Positions 1 through 7,607 of a stretch of DNA of 64,000 bases are shown piece by piece (positions within the stretch are counted from its first letter, which is position 1; each line of letters begins with the position of its first letter). The position numbers and the translations under genes were made by a program. The notes under the pieces were generated by a model. The model saw only the letters and a list, made by a program, of their open reading frames with translations. It was not told where the DNA came from and ran no database searches. Origin of the DNA: VRUE01 sp963770315 (lineage in GTDB: Bacteria; Actinomycetota; Thermoleophilia; Solirubrobacterales; 70-9); NCBI GenBank assembly GCA_963770315.1, contig CAVYPC010000002.1, forward strand, positions 2,542,001-2,606,000. Direction: 5' to 3'.

Positions 1-2536
1 CACGCACCTCTTCCAGCCGGGGTGTCTCCACATGGCAGAGGACGCGACTGCGGTTGACGTCGGGGCCGGCCAGGCGCACGCCGCGGCGCTGCGCCTCGTG
101 GGCCAGCGCGTCGGGCGGGTAGAAGCCCATCGGCTGCTCGTTGAGCAGCGAGCAGAGGAACTCTGGCGCGTAGTGGATCCGCAGCCAGGCCGATTGGTAG
201 GCGAGCAGCCCGAAGGCGGCCGAGTGCGCCTTGGGGAAGCCGAAGCCGGAGAAGCCCTGGATCTGCCCCCAGACCCGCTCCGCCACGTCGAACGGCACCC
301 GGTTCGCCCCCACGGCCCCTACGAGGAAGCGGTCGTGGTGCTCCTCGATCGCCGCCTGCGAGCGCTTGCGGCTCATCGCCCGGCGCAGCCCGTCCGCTTC
401 GGCGGAGGTGAAGCCGGCCAGCGCCATCGCCACCTCGATCACCTGCTCCTGGTAGACGATCGTGCCCAGCGTGTCCCTCAGCACCGGCTCCAGCAGCGGG
501 TGCTCGTAGGGGATCTCGTAGGAGGGATCCTCGCGGCGCCGCTTGCGCCGCTCTATATATGGGTGGACGGCGCCCCCCTGGATCGGGCCTGGCCGGACCA
601 GCGCCACCTGCACCGTCAGGTCGTCGAGGGTTCGGGGCCGGGTGCGGGGCAGCATCTGCATCTGGGCGCGGCTCTCGATCTGGAAGACGCCGGTCGTCTC
701 CGCCGCCCGGATCGATTCGAAGGTTTCGGCGTCGTCGAAGGGGATGCGTGAGAGGTCGAGCCGCTCCCCCCTCGCCCGGCCGACCTCTTCGACGCAGCGC
801 TCGACCGCCGAGAGCATCCCCAGCCCGAGCAGGTCGATCTTGAGGAAGCCGGCGTCGGCGCAGGAGTCCTTGTCCCACTGGACGATCTGCCGCCCCTCCA
901 TCGCCGCCGGCACGATCGGGCAGACGTCGAGGAGCGGGCGGGTCGAGATCACCATCCCGCCGGAGTGCTGGGAGACGTGGCGGGGCAGCCCCATCGCCTC
1001 GTCGGTGAGCTCGAGGAGGGCCCGCCAGCCGGGCGCGGCGGCGCGCTCGGCGCCGATCGCGGCAGCCACGTCGCGGGCGATCTCGCCGGAGCGCTCGTGG
1101 AAGCCGACCATCTTCGCCACCCGCTCGATCTCGCCGGGCGGCAGCGCCAGCGCCTTGCCGAGGTCGCGGACGACGCCGCGGGCGCGGTAGGTAGGGAAGG
1201 CGGCGACCAGGGCGGAGCGGTCGGCGCCGTAGCGCTGGTGGACGCGGGGGATCAGCTTCTCGCGTATGTCCCGGGGGAAATCGAGGTCGATGTCGGGGGC
1301 GACGGTGTGCTCGTCGACTTCCCGGTTGAGGAAACGGCCGGAGAAGAGGCCTTTCTCGACCGGGTCGATGTGGGAGAGGCCGGTCAGGAAGCAGACGATC
1401 GAGCTGACGCTGGAGCCCCGCCCGCGTCCGGGGGGCAGGATCGAGCGCGCCGAGTCGCGGCCGCGCACCTCCAGCGCCACCTCGCGGGCGAGCTCGAGCA
1501 GGTCGCGGTGGAGGAGGAAGAAGCCGGAGAGGCCGCGCACGCGGATCGTCCTCAGCTCCTCCTCGAGGCGCCCCTCGGCCTCCGCCAGCCGCGGCGAGCC
1601 CGCGTAGCGCCGCGCCAGCAGTCTCCGGCAGACCTCGGCGAGCTCCCGATCGGCCGCCGGGTCCTCGGCGCGCGGGTAGCGGTAGCCGAGTTCGGCGTTG
1701 AGGTCGAAGCGGAGGCGCTCGGCGAGGCGCACCGTCTCGGCGACCGCCGCGGGGTGCTCGGCGAAGCGGGTCGCCATCGCCCGCGGCGAGGCCAGCGCCG
1801 AGCTCGAGTTGCCGCGCCGCTGGGGCTCGGTGGCCTCCAGCGTCGTCCCCAGCCGCACCGCGACGAAGGCGTCCTGGAGGTGGGCGCGGCGGCGGGCGTG
1901 GGAGTGGACGTTGCCGGTCGCCACGCAGGGGACGCCGAGGCGCTCGGCGAGGCCGGCGAGCCAGCGGTTGCGGGCACGGTCGCGGCGCCAGTAGGGACGC
2001 TGCAGCTCGACGCGGAAGCGGTCGGGGTCGAAGGCGGCGAGGAGGCGCTGGGCCAGCGCCGCGCCGGCCGCTGGGTCCCCCCACCCCCAGGCGCCCGCCA
2101 CCGCTCCGTCGCGGGCGCAGCCGGAGAGGCAGACCAGGCCCTCGGCGCGGGCTTCGACCTGCGCCAGCGTCGCCGCCGGCGCCCCGGCATTGCGGCCCGG
2201 GTTGTCGCGGGTGTGGGAGTGCGCCTCGGTCAGCAGCCGGCAGAGGTTGCGGTACCCGGCCGCGCTTTCGACCAGGAGGGTGAGGTGGGCGAACGCAGAC
2301 GGAGTGGAGCTACCCATCCTTACCGTCACCTCGGCCCCGGTGATCGGCCGCACCCCGAGTCCCCGGCAGGCCTGCGCGAACTCCATCGAGCCCCAGACCC
2401 CGTCGTGGTCGGTGAGGGCAAACGCCGGATAGCGGTGTTCGGCGGCGGCGGCGGCCAGCTCCATCGGCGTCGAGGCGCCGTCGAGGAAGGAGAAGGCCGA
2501 GTGGGCGTGCAGCTCGATGTAGGGAGGGGCGCTCAT
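1..2536 (-). CDS. dnaE2: DnaE2, error-prone DNA polymerase III alpha subunit (C-terminus cut by window edge)
   Basis: This is a C-family replicative-type polymerase that carries out error-prone translesion synthesis during SOS mutagenesis in the cytoplasm. About 845 N-terminal residues are in the window; the family is about 1050-1100 long. The N-terminus has the PHP-domain signature IELHAHSAFSFLDGAS, followed by ALTDHDGVWGS. The palm has PPGRGRGSS and then the metal-binding aspartates in DIDLDFPRDIREK, then QHSGGMVIS and FLKIDLLGLGMLS. DnaE2 rather than DnaE1 is inferred from the ImuB-type and DUF6504-like neighbours. The ATG at 2536 is 14 nt after the stop of the upstream DUF6504-like gene, so the two are probably co-transcribed under the LexA box at 3824. 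Confidence 0.93.
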   Translation of the reverse strand, partial: MSAPPYIELHAHSAFSFLDGASTPMELAAAAAEHRYPAFALTDHDGVWGSMEFAQACRGLGVRPITGAEVTVRMGSSTPSAFAHLTLLVESAAGYRNLCRLLTEAHSHTRDNPGRNAGAPAATLAQVEARAEGLVCLSGCARDGAVAGAWGWGDPAAGAALAQRLLAAFDPDRFRVELQRPYWRRDRARNRWLAGLAERLGVPCVATGNVHSHARRRAHLQDAFVAVRLGTTLEATEPQRRGNSSSALASPRAMATRFAEHPAAVAETVRLAERLRFDLNAELGYRYPRAEDPAADRELAEVCRRLLARRYAGSPRLAEAEGRLEEELRTIRVRGLSGFFLLHRDLLELAREVALEVRGRDSARSILPPGRGRGSSVSSIVCFLTGLSHIDPVEKGLFSGRFLNREVDEHTVAPDIDLDFPRDIREKLIPRVHQRYGADRSALVAAFPTYRARGVVRDLGKALALPPGEIERVAKMVGFHERSGEIARDVAAAIGAERAAAPGWRALLELTDEAMGLPRHVSQHSGGMVISTRPLLDVCPIVPAAMEGRQIVQWDKDSCADAGFLKIDLLGLGMLSAVERCVEEVGRARGERLDLSRIPFDDAETFESIRAAETTGVFQIESRAQMQMLPRTRPRTLDDLTVQVALVRPGPIQGGAVHPYIERRKRRREDPSYEIPYEHPLLEPVLRDTLGTIVYQEQVIEVAMALAGFTSAEADGLRRAMSRKRSQAAIEEHHDRFLVGAVGANRVPFDVAERVWGQIQGFSGFGFPKAHSAAFGLLAYQSAWLRIHYAPEFLCSLLNEQPMGFYPPDALAHEAQRRGVRLAGPDVNRSRVLCHVETPRLEEVR

Positions 2537-2550
2537 CGCAAGGGGCCGGA

Positions 2551-2796
2551 TCAGGCCCGCTGCCGGTACCAGCGCCGATCGCTGTCGCGGAAGACGACCG
2601 CGTCGCGCCCGTCGGCGAGGACGAGCTCGAAGTAGTGCCGCCACATCCGCCGCGGCGTCCACCAGCGATCCTCGACCACCCACTCCTCGCGCACCGCCCC
2701 GACCGCAACACCTTCGACGGCGACCGGCACCCCTTCGGCGCCGACCTCGACCGCCACCCGCCGCGGCGCGTAGAGCCGCCGGATACCGGGCGTCAT
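2551..2796 (-). CDS. DUF6504-like small protein of the DnaE2/ImuB cassette
   Basis: An 81-residue protein that fits, by eye, the DUF6504 family often encoded between imuB and dnaE2 in actinobacteria. Visible features are the charged N-terminal beta-rich part (RRVAVEVGAEGVPVAVEG) and the conserved C-terminal block WWTPRRMWRHYFELVLADGR followed by VVFRDSDRRWYRQR. No catalytic motif is evident and its role in translesion synthesis is unknown. It starts with ATG at 2796 and its stop is 14 nt ahead of dnaE2, which supports one transcript. Function is taken only from gene neighbourhood. Confidence 0.8.
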   Translation of the reverse strand: MTPGIRRLYAPRRVAVEVGAEGVPVAVEGVAVGAVREEWVVEDRWWTPRRMWRHYFELVLADGRDAVVFRDSDRRWYRQRA

Positions 2797-2873
2797 CGCC
2801 CCTGTTCCAGTCTTTTGACGGTGCTCCGCCAGGACTGGTAACCGCCTAACCGAGCTTCTAGCATGGAGATGCT

Positions 2874-3092
2874 ATGGCGATAGCCCACAAAGTCACCCCC
2901 TTCGACATCGTCGAACTGACTGAGCGTGTTGACGACGCGCCTGCCGGTGCACGGGGTGGCGTACTGGAGCTTTATAGGCCCGAGGTCGCGATGCTCGAGA
3001 TCCTCGGGCCCGAGCTCGGGCCCACCGCCAGGATCATCTTTGCTCCGCTCGACAAGCTGCGCGTCCTCAAGCCATCGGCGAAAAGCTCCTAG
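2874..3092 (+). CDS. DUF4926-like small protein
   Basis: A 72-residue protein on the strand opposite to the mutasome genes. The pattern FDIVELTERVDDAPAGARG, then VLELY, then an acidic stretch and a terminal LDKLRVL, resembles DUF4926, a small SH3-like beta-barrel family common next to toxin-antitoxin or other accessory genes. The ATG at 2874 follows a weak purine-rich GGAGATG. An alternative 102-residue reading frame covers the same bases on the minus strand (2793-3101), but its sequence resembles no family I know. This gene separates imuB from the DUF6504-like gene and may interrupt an ancestral operon. Confidence 0.6.
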   Translation: MAIAHKVTPFDIVELTERVDDAPAGARGGVLELYRPEVAMLEILGPELGPTARIIFAPLDKLRVLKPSAKSS

Positions 3093-3097
3093 TCTCC

Positions 3098-3823
3098 TCA
3101 TCGGCTCGGGACCGGAAACGGCGTCAGGATCGCTTGGCGCTCTGGGACGCGCGAGGCGACGTCGACGGGCAGCACCTTGAGCAGCGAGTCGGGGCCCTGG
3201 GCGGCGCGGACCTCGTGCAGGGCGGCGGCGAGGCGGTGGCGGCGGGGCTCGGCCCCCGGCGCCGACAGCTCGAGCTGCTCGGCTGCGCGCGGGCCGAGGC
3301 CGACCGCGCGCAGCCGCAGCGAGAGCGCCGGCGCCGGCAATTCCTCCAACCGCGGCAGGAGCACGGCGCGCAGGGCTCGTGCCGATGAGGTAGGTCGGCC
3401 GAGACCCTGCGCGACGCTCCAGCTGCCGCCGTCACCGAGCAGCGCACCAAGGCGAAGCCCCAGCAACGTCCGCCCCTTGCGCCGCGGCGCGGCGAGCAGT
3501 CGATCGACCAGCAGCTCCAGCGCCCGCTCCAGCTGGCTGCCGGCCGTCCCCTCGGGAAGCTCGATCTCCTCCACCAGCTCCTCCCAGGTGCCGTGGACGC
3601 TGCAGACGAGCAGCTCGTCCTCGCCACGGGCGAGGCGCAGCGCGCGCAGGCCAGCGGGACCGAAGCGGTCGGCCATGTGCCGCGGCGAGAGCACCGCCAG
3701 CTCCCCCAGGGTGCCGATTCCCAACCGCCTCAGGGTCTCGACCAGGTCGCTGGCCTCGCGCTGCGGCAGGCCCAACCGCTCGGCCAGCGCCGAAACCGGG
3801 AGATCGGAGAGGAAGGTCGTCAT
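3098..3823 (-). CDS. imuB: ImuB-like protein lacking the catalytic palm (thumb plus little finger only)
   Basis: A 241-residue protein matching only the C-terminal half of ImuB, the inactive Y-family polymerase that tethers DnaE2 to the sliding clamp. It opens directly with the thumb: FLSDLPVSALAERLG, then LRRLGIGTLGELAVLSPRHM and RFGPAGLRALRLARGEDE. It then runs through a little-finger-like region and ends in the ImuB-type tail SRVPERQAILTPFP. AAEQLELSA sits where the family has its clamp-binding QLxLF-type motif, but it looks degenerate. The palm and fingers are absent, and the DNA upstream codes for an unrelated small protein. I chose ATG 3823, which abuts the LexA box; a TTG at 3859 is possible but would place the box inside the gene. 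Confidence 0.8.
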   Translation of the reverse strand: MTTFLSDLPVSALAERLGLPQREASDLVETLRRLGIGTLGELAVLSPRHMADRFGPAGLRALRLARGEDELLVCSVHGTWEELVEEIELPEGTAGSQLERALELLVDRLLAAPRRKGRTLLGLRLGALLGDGGSWSVAQGLGRPTSSARALRAVLLPRLEELPAPALSLRLRAVGLGPRAAEQLELSAPGAEPRRHRLAAALHEVRAAQGPDSLLKVLPVDVASRVPERQAILTPFPVPSR

Positions 3824-3837
3824 CGAACATATGTTCG
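3824..3837 (-). promoter_or_regulatory. LexA (SOS) box
   Basis: CGAACATATGTTCG is a perfect 14-bp palindrome matching the Gram-positive/actinobacterial SOS box (CGAAC-N4-GTTCG). It lies immediately upstream of the ATG at 3823 of the imuB-like gene, so LexA bound here would block the promoter of imuB, the DUF6504-like gene and dnaE2. The box-to-ATG distance is zero bases, which suggests a leaderless or very short-leader transcript. Confidence 0.88.
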
Positions 3838-3886
3838 TATGACGAGGCAGCGAAATCAACCTACGAAAGGTTTCTTTCTGGGCAAC

Positions 3887-4093
3887 TCAGGTCCGCGTGA
3901 CGATCAAGGCGACCATCGCCGCGTAGCCGGCGAAGGTCGCCGAGGTCAGGGCAAGAACGGCGAAGGTCAGGATCCGGTGCAGACCGTCGAGTCGATCGTT
4001 GACCCGGTGCAGCTCCGAATCAACTTTGTCGAAACGCCTATTGACCTTGTCTCGAAAGTCGTCCAGCCGCTCGTCGGTCCAGCTCTCTCTCAT
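3887..4093 (-). CDS. Small coiled-coil plus C-terminal membrane-segment protein (copy 1, XhlA-like layout)
   Basis: A 68-residue protein. Residues 1-40 form a charged helix with heptad-like spacing (FRDKVNRRFDKVDSELHRV, NDRLDGLH). Residues 41-66 are a single hydrophobic segment ending in VTRT. The layout resembles phage XhlA-type or other tail-anchored coiled-coil proteins, but I cannot assign a function. The start MRESW (ATG 4093) was chosen because a second copy at 13445-13663 is conserved from that codon while the upstream frame is not. It follows a TetR gene on the same strand with a gap of about 108 bp. The noncoding DNA just upstream is also similar in both copies. Confidence 0.7.
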   Translation of the reverse strand: MRESWTDERLDDFRDKVNRRFDKVDSELHRVNDRLDGLHRILTFAVLALTSATFAGYAAMVALIVTRT

Positions 4094-4201
4094 GGTCAGC
4101 ATGGTCGCAGATGCTGAGACAATACGTTGCACGAATGGTGCGCAAAAGCGGGATCTTCCGAGACAGCTCTGTGGCGAAAGAGAGGTGAGCTCCGCGACTC
4201 C

Positions 4202-4837
4202 TCAAGTTCCTGGGATGCCCAGCCTCTCCCCCATGGAGGCAAATTCATCCTCAAGCGCGGTCAGGCGGGCAGCTTCGCCCAAGATGACGAGCTTGCCGAC
4301 CAGAGCGAGCATGCCGGCCGCGCAAACCCAGTCGGCATTGGGGACGGGGGCATCAACGTCGGGGGCTCCCCCGCTTCGCATCCGCCTCGCAAAGGACGCG
4401 ACCATCGCGTCGTGGCCCTTCGGGCCCTCCGGGCCGGCGGCGAGGATCTCGACCGTCAGCAGTCGCGCCGACGGTGGATCGGCGGCGAAGAGGGTCAGGG
4501 CGGTGCGGATCGCCGCCCGCGGCTTCGCTGTCGGTGCGCTCTCCGCCTCTCGCGCCCGATCGACCTCCTCGAGCAGGCGCCCCAGCAACTGCCGGTGGGC
4601 AGCGAGCATGCAGTCCTGCTTGCCGGCGAACTGCTTGTAGAAGGTGACCGAGGAGACGCCGGCCCGCTTAGCGACGTCGGCCACCGTGGTCTGCGCGTAC
4701 CCCTGCTCCGCGCAGACCTCTGCCATTGCCGCAACCAGCCGTTCGCGCTGGTTGCGGGCGACGACGTCCGCCGGGATACCGTGGGACCCCGGCGGGAGAC
4801 GCCTAGCCGCGATGGCCTTTGTGCCTGCGCTTCCCAC
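4202..4837 (-). CDS. TetR-family transcriptional regulator
   Basis: A 211-residue one-domain repressor type. The DNA-binding helix-turn-helix lies at about residues 28-76: NQRERLVAAMAEVCAEQGY, then TTVADVAKRAGVSSVTFYKQF and GKQDCMLAA. The C-terminal ligand domain is alpha-helical and unassignable. The residues before the HTH (LPPGSHGIPADVVARNQRERL) match a signature shared with the TetR proteins at 13732, 19799 (second half) and 21241. The start is GTG at 4837, which overlaps the last 35 bases of the upstream secreted-protein gene in another frame. Translational coupling to that gene, or a later start, is possible. Confidence 0.88.
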   Translation of the reverse strand: MGSAGTKAIAARRLPPGSHGIPADVVARNQRERLVAAMAEVCAEQGYAQTTVADVAKRAGVSSVTFYKQFAGKQDCMLAAHRQLLGRLLEEVDRAREAESAPTAKPRAAIRTALTLFAADPPSARLLTVEILAAGPEGPKGHDAMVASFARRMRSGGAPDVDAPVPNADWVCAAGMLALVGKLVILGEAARLTALEDEFASMGERLGIPGT

Positions 4838-7607
4838 AATCCGCCCGCATCACCGGGCTGGCACTCGATTCCTTGCCGTTATGCCCAGTGAAGTCCACAC
4901 TGGCCTTGGACTTAGCCCCGCAGAGGTTGCGGCTGTTGACGATAAGCCCCTTCTTGCCGCCCTGCATCTTCAAGACGACTTTGGAGAGCGGCGCGTCGGG
5001 CGCGTCTTCGAGCGTCGCCCTGATGCCGCCTTGGGCGGAGTCGATCCTGGTCGCCACCTCGATATCGACCAGCCCGTGCAGGTCGAAGACCAAGTCGGGC
5101 AGCTTGTGGTTGGAGGAGCGCAGGTAGACCGGGCCTTCCAGAGGCGTGTCCAGGAGCGGCGTCCAGGCTTTGATGAACCCATACTGGGCGCCGGGGGGGC
5201 AGGCCTTGGCGGCGAACTGCACCCTGGTGCAGATCGTGCGGATGTGGGCCTGATCGAGGAACGCGGATCTGGGCAGGCGGACGACCAAGCCTTTGACGTT
5301 GGCATCGCCCTTGCGCGGCGTGTAGCTGGCGATCAACCCTGGGTGGCCTCCGCGCTTCGTCCCACCTTTGAGCTTCAGGTCAAGTTTCGGTTTGAAGCCA
5401 AGGTTCAAGCAATTGGCCGCCTGGTAGCGGGTCGAGAGGTCTACCGGGACGTCGTCGGCTGAGCTGAAGACGTCGAGGTTGCCGCCGAAAAGCTTTGCCT
5501 TGGCGCTCGATTCTTCGCATGAAGTCGGGTTCAAGGTGAAGTTGGGCCTATCCACATAGACCCTCAGATCCCTCACCTTCAAGACGATTCCCTTGAGGAT
5601 GTGGGGAATCGGGTCTGAGTTGGCGCCGTCGACTTCGACTTCGGCCGTTTTCGGGCTCAAGGTCAAAGCGAGCCTCACGACGACCGTTCCTGCGTCGAAG
5701 GGTCCGGCCACAGCCGGGGTGATCGAGATCACGCTCAAGGGATCGCCTTTGAAGGGGCCGCCCAGATAGAGCTGGCCCTTGGCGTAGGTGAGCGCCGGCC
5801 CGACTCCGGCTCCCGCCAGGGTGTGGCCGATCAGGCTGTTGGCCGGACAGCTCGGGCTTGCGATCTCCTGGCGCCCGGTCTTTGCCTTGGCAACGTCGAT
5901 CGCCGAGTCTGGGCATTTGGAGACCCCCGCCAGCGAGCCGAGCTCCCCAGGGGGCAAGACGGCGGAGAACTTGGTCATGTCCTGTTCTCCGTCTGCTCTG
6001 ATCACGCGCATGTTGAAAGGAGAGAAGCTGCCGGCGTTGTTGTTGACCGATCCCGCTTCGAAGTGGGGGCGGAAGGGAGGCACTCCCGCCGGTGGGCAGG
6101 GGGCGCCGTTTACGCCGGAGGTGACCGTGAAGGAGGAGGTTGCGATCACTGGCGGGTTGCCCGACCAGGGGGTCAGTTCAGCGTGGGTCTCATAGCTGCC
6201 GCAGGCCGGCGGGGTGACAAGCGGCGAGCGGGCGCCTTCTCTGAGGTGCAGAGTGAATTTGGAGAAGGGCAGCTGGGGCGAGTCGGTGACCGTGGTCACC
6301 AGCTGTCCCGTTTTCGGATCCGGTTCGACTTTGACCGGGATCTTCACCGAGACGCCGAGGTTCTGGTTCTGCAGAACGATATAGAGAGCGATCAGGGAGT
6401 CGAAGGGGTTCTCGGCTCCCGGAGTCGTGGTTACAGGGTCGTCTTGCTGGGCGAGGTAGACGGTACCGTCGATCGCTTCTTCGATGATCGGCGTCTCGAC
6501 GTGGACGGTGCCGATCTTCGAAGAGGATGGGCAGCCTTCCCCCGGGGCGGAGTGGGAGTTCTCCCTTGCCAGCTCAGCCGGCGTGCATACCCCCAGGCCT
6601 TCGGCGACCGATGGGTTCAGCGTCACCCCTTCGGGCAGGGTCACCTTGGCGTTCCTGAGGTCCGAGGCGGCGATCCCGGTGGGATTGGTCAGCCCTTCGT
6701 CGTTTACGTCGGTCGAGAAGTCGATCCCGCTGGGGCTCTCGGAAGCTTGCGTGGTCGGCTGGGAGTTTATGCTCGGAGCGAAGTCGAGTTTGCCGCAGTC
6801 GGTAAAGCCAATCGGACTGGGCGGTTCAGCGTCGTCGTGATTGAGGACGCTTTCCTTGAAGATCGCTTCAGGGTGCTGCCAGGAGTCGGCTTCGAAGCCG
6901 GTCTCGAGTGGCCCCTCACATGCCCGCGGCAAGGTGAGGAAAGGTACCTGGGCGGCGTCGGCGGGACCGGCCCGTTCTTTGTCGTGGGCGGGGTCAGCCG
7001 GGACTCCCCACAAAGCGGTTTCGATGGCGTAGAGGCTGACTATGTTGGTGATGTTGCGGCTCTTGGCGACGATGCTGTAGGGGGGGAATTCGCTCAGGAC
7101 GAGTTCGATCGTGGCCGGCACGCCACCGGGCCGGAGGCCGAGTTTCGCCGGTACGCCGGGCGGCGGCTTGAGGTTGAAGATACCCACCGTCAAGACGGTG
7201 TCGGGATTGACGATGGTGACCTTGGCGGTACCCACGCGTGAGCCGCGCGGGCAGGCGGTATCGAAACCGGTTTCTCTCGTGCCTTCGGCAAGAAAGTCGG
7301 CGGTCGAGCAACGCGGCGTCGCAGCCGGAGAGCCGATGAGGCCCGGCATCTGGGCAATCGTCAGGTCCTTGACCTGCTCATCGGGCACTTCGCCGATTTC
7401 GACGGGCCGCAGCGGTTCGGGCTTGGTGTTGACACCGAGGTCGACGTTCGCGGCAAAGGGATGGGCGCCGGCCTGGGTCACGATCGAGCCGTCTTGGTTG
7501 ATGAAGGTAACGTCGAGGTCTTTGAGGCCGAAGGCGGCCTGTGCCACAGCGGGAATCCAGAGTGCGGCAAACACCGCGATCGTCGCTGTCAAAATGGAGC
7601 GCTTCAT
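4803..7607 (-). CDS. Large secreted repeat protein, unknown function (934 aa)
   Basis: It has a clear Sec signal peptide: MKRSILTATIAVFAALWIP, then AVAQA before the likely cleavage site. No catalytic motif is visible. The mature part appears to contain about four related beta-rich modules of about 150-200 residues. Each runs: Cys-Pro, S-x-IG, a G-x-(V/L)-YL stretch (VYLAQQ, LYLGGP, VYLRSS), a D-x-P-x-x-P-x-S strand, and a terminal L-x-x-C. It ends in a basic tail RRHKGHRG. The ATG at 7607 overlaps the stop of the preceding 1539-aa secreted protein by 4 nt, so the two are translationally coupled. I expect a surface or extracellular structural/binding role. Confidence 0.85.
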   Translation of the reverse strand: MKRSILTATIAVFAALWIPAVAQAAFGLKDLDVTFINQDGSIVTQAGAHPFAANVDLGVNTKPEPLRPVEIGEVPDEQVKDLTIAQMPGLIGSPAATPRCSTADFLAEGTRETGFDTACPRGSRVGTAKVTIVNPDTVLTVGIFNLKPPPGVPAKLGLRPGGVPATIELVLSEFPPYSIVAKSRNITNIVSLYAIETALWGVPADPAHDKERAGPADAAQVPFLTLPRACEGPLETGFEADSWQHPEAIFKESVLNHDDAEPPSPIGFTDCGKLDFAPSINSQPTTQASESPSGIDFSTDVNDEGLTNPTGIAASDLRNAKVTLPEGVTLNPSVAEGLGVCTPAELARENSHSAPGEGCPSSSKIGTVHVETPIIEEAIDGTVYLAQQDDPVTTTPGAENPFDSLIALYIVLQNQNLGVSVKIPVKVEPDPKTGQLVTTVTDSPQLPFSKFTLHLREGARSPLVTPPACGSYETHAELTPWSGNPPVIATSSFTVTSGVNGAPCPPAGVPPFRPHFEAGSVNNNAGSFSPFNMRVIRADGEQDMTKFSAVLPPGELGSLAGVSKCPDSAIDVAKAKTGRQEIASPSCPANSLIGHTLAGAGVGPALTYAKGQLYLGGPFKGDPLSVISITPAVAGPFDAGTVVVRLALTLSPKTAEVEVDGANSDPIPHILKGIVLKVRDLRVYVDRPNFTLNPTSCEESSAKAKLFGGNLDVFSSADDVPVDLSTRYQAANCLNLGFKPKLDLKLKGGTKRGGHPGLIASYTPRKGDANVKGLVVRLPRSAFLDQAHIRTICTRVQFAAKACPPGAQYGFIKAWTPLLDTPLEGPVYLRSSNHKLPDLVFDLHGLVDIEVATRIDSAQGGIRATLEDAPDAPLSKVVLKMQGGKKGLIVNSRNLCGAKSKASVDFTGHNGKESSASPVMRADCGKRRHKGHRG

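Noticed and set aside
2793..3101. 102-residue minus-strand frame between imuB and the DUF6504-like gene
   Set aside because: It resembles no family I know, while the plus-strand 72-residue frame has a DUF4926-like pattern. It could still be wrong, as noted in the findings.
4366..4380. Small hairpin GGGGGCTCCCCC inside a TetR gene
   Set aside because: Too short and typical of GC-rich coding DNA; arms lack the size of the long palindromes.
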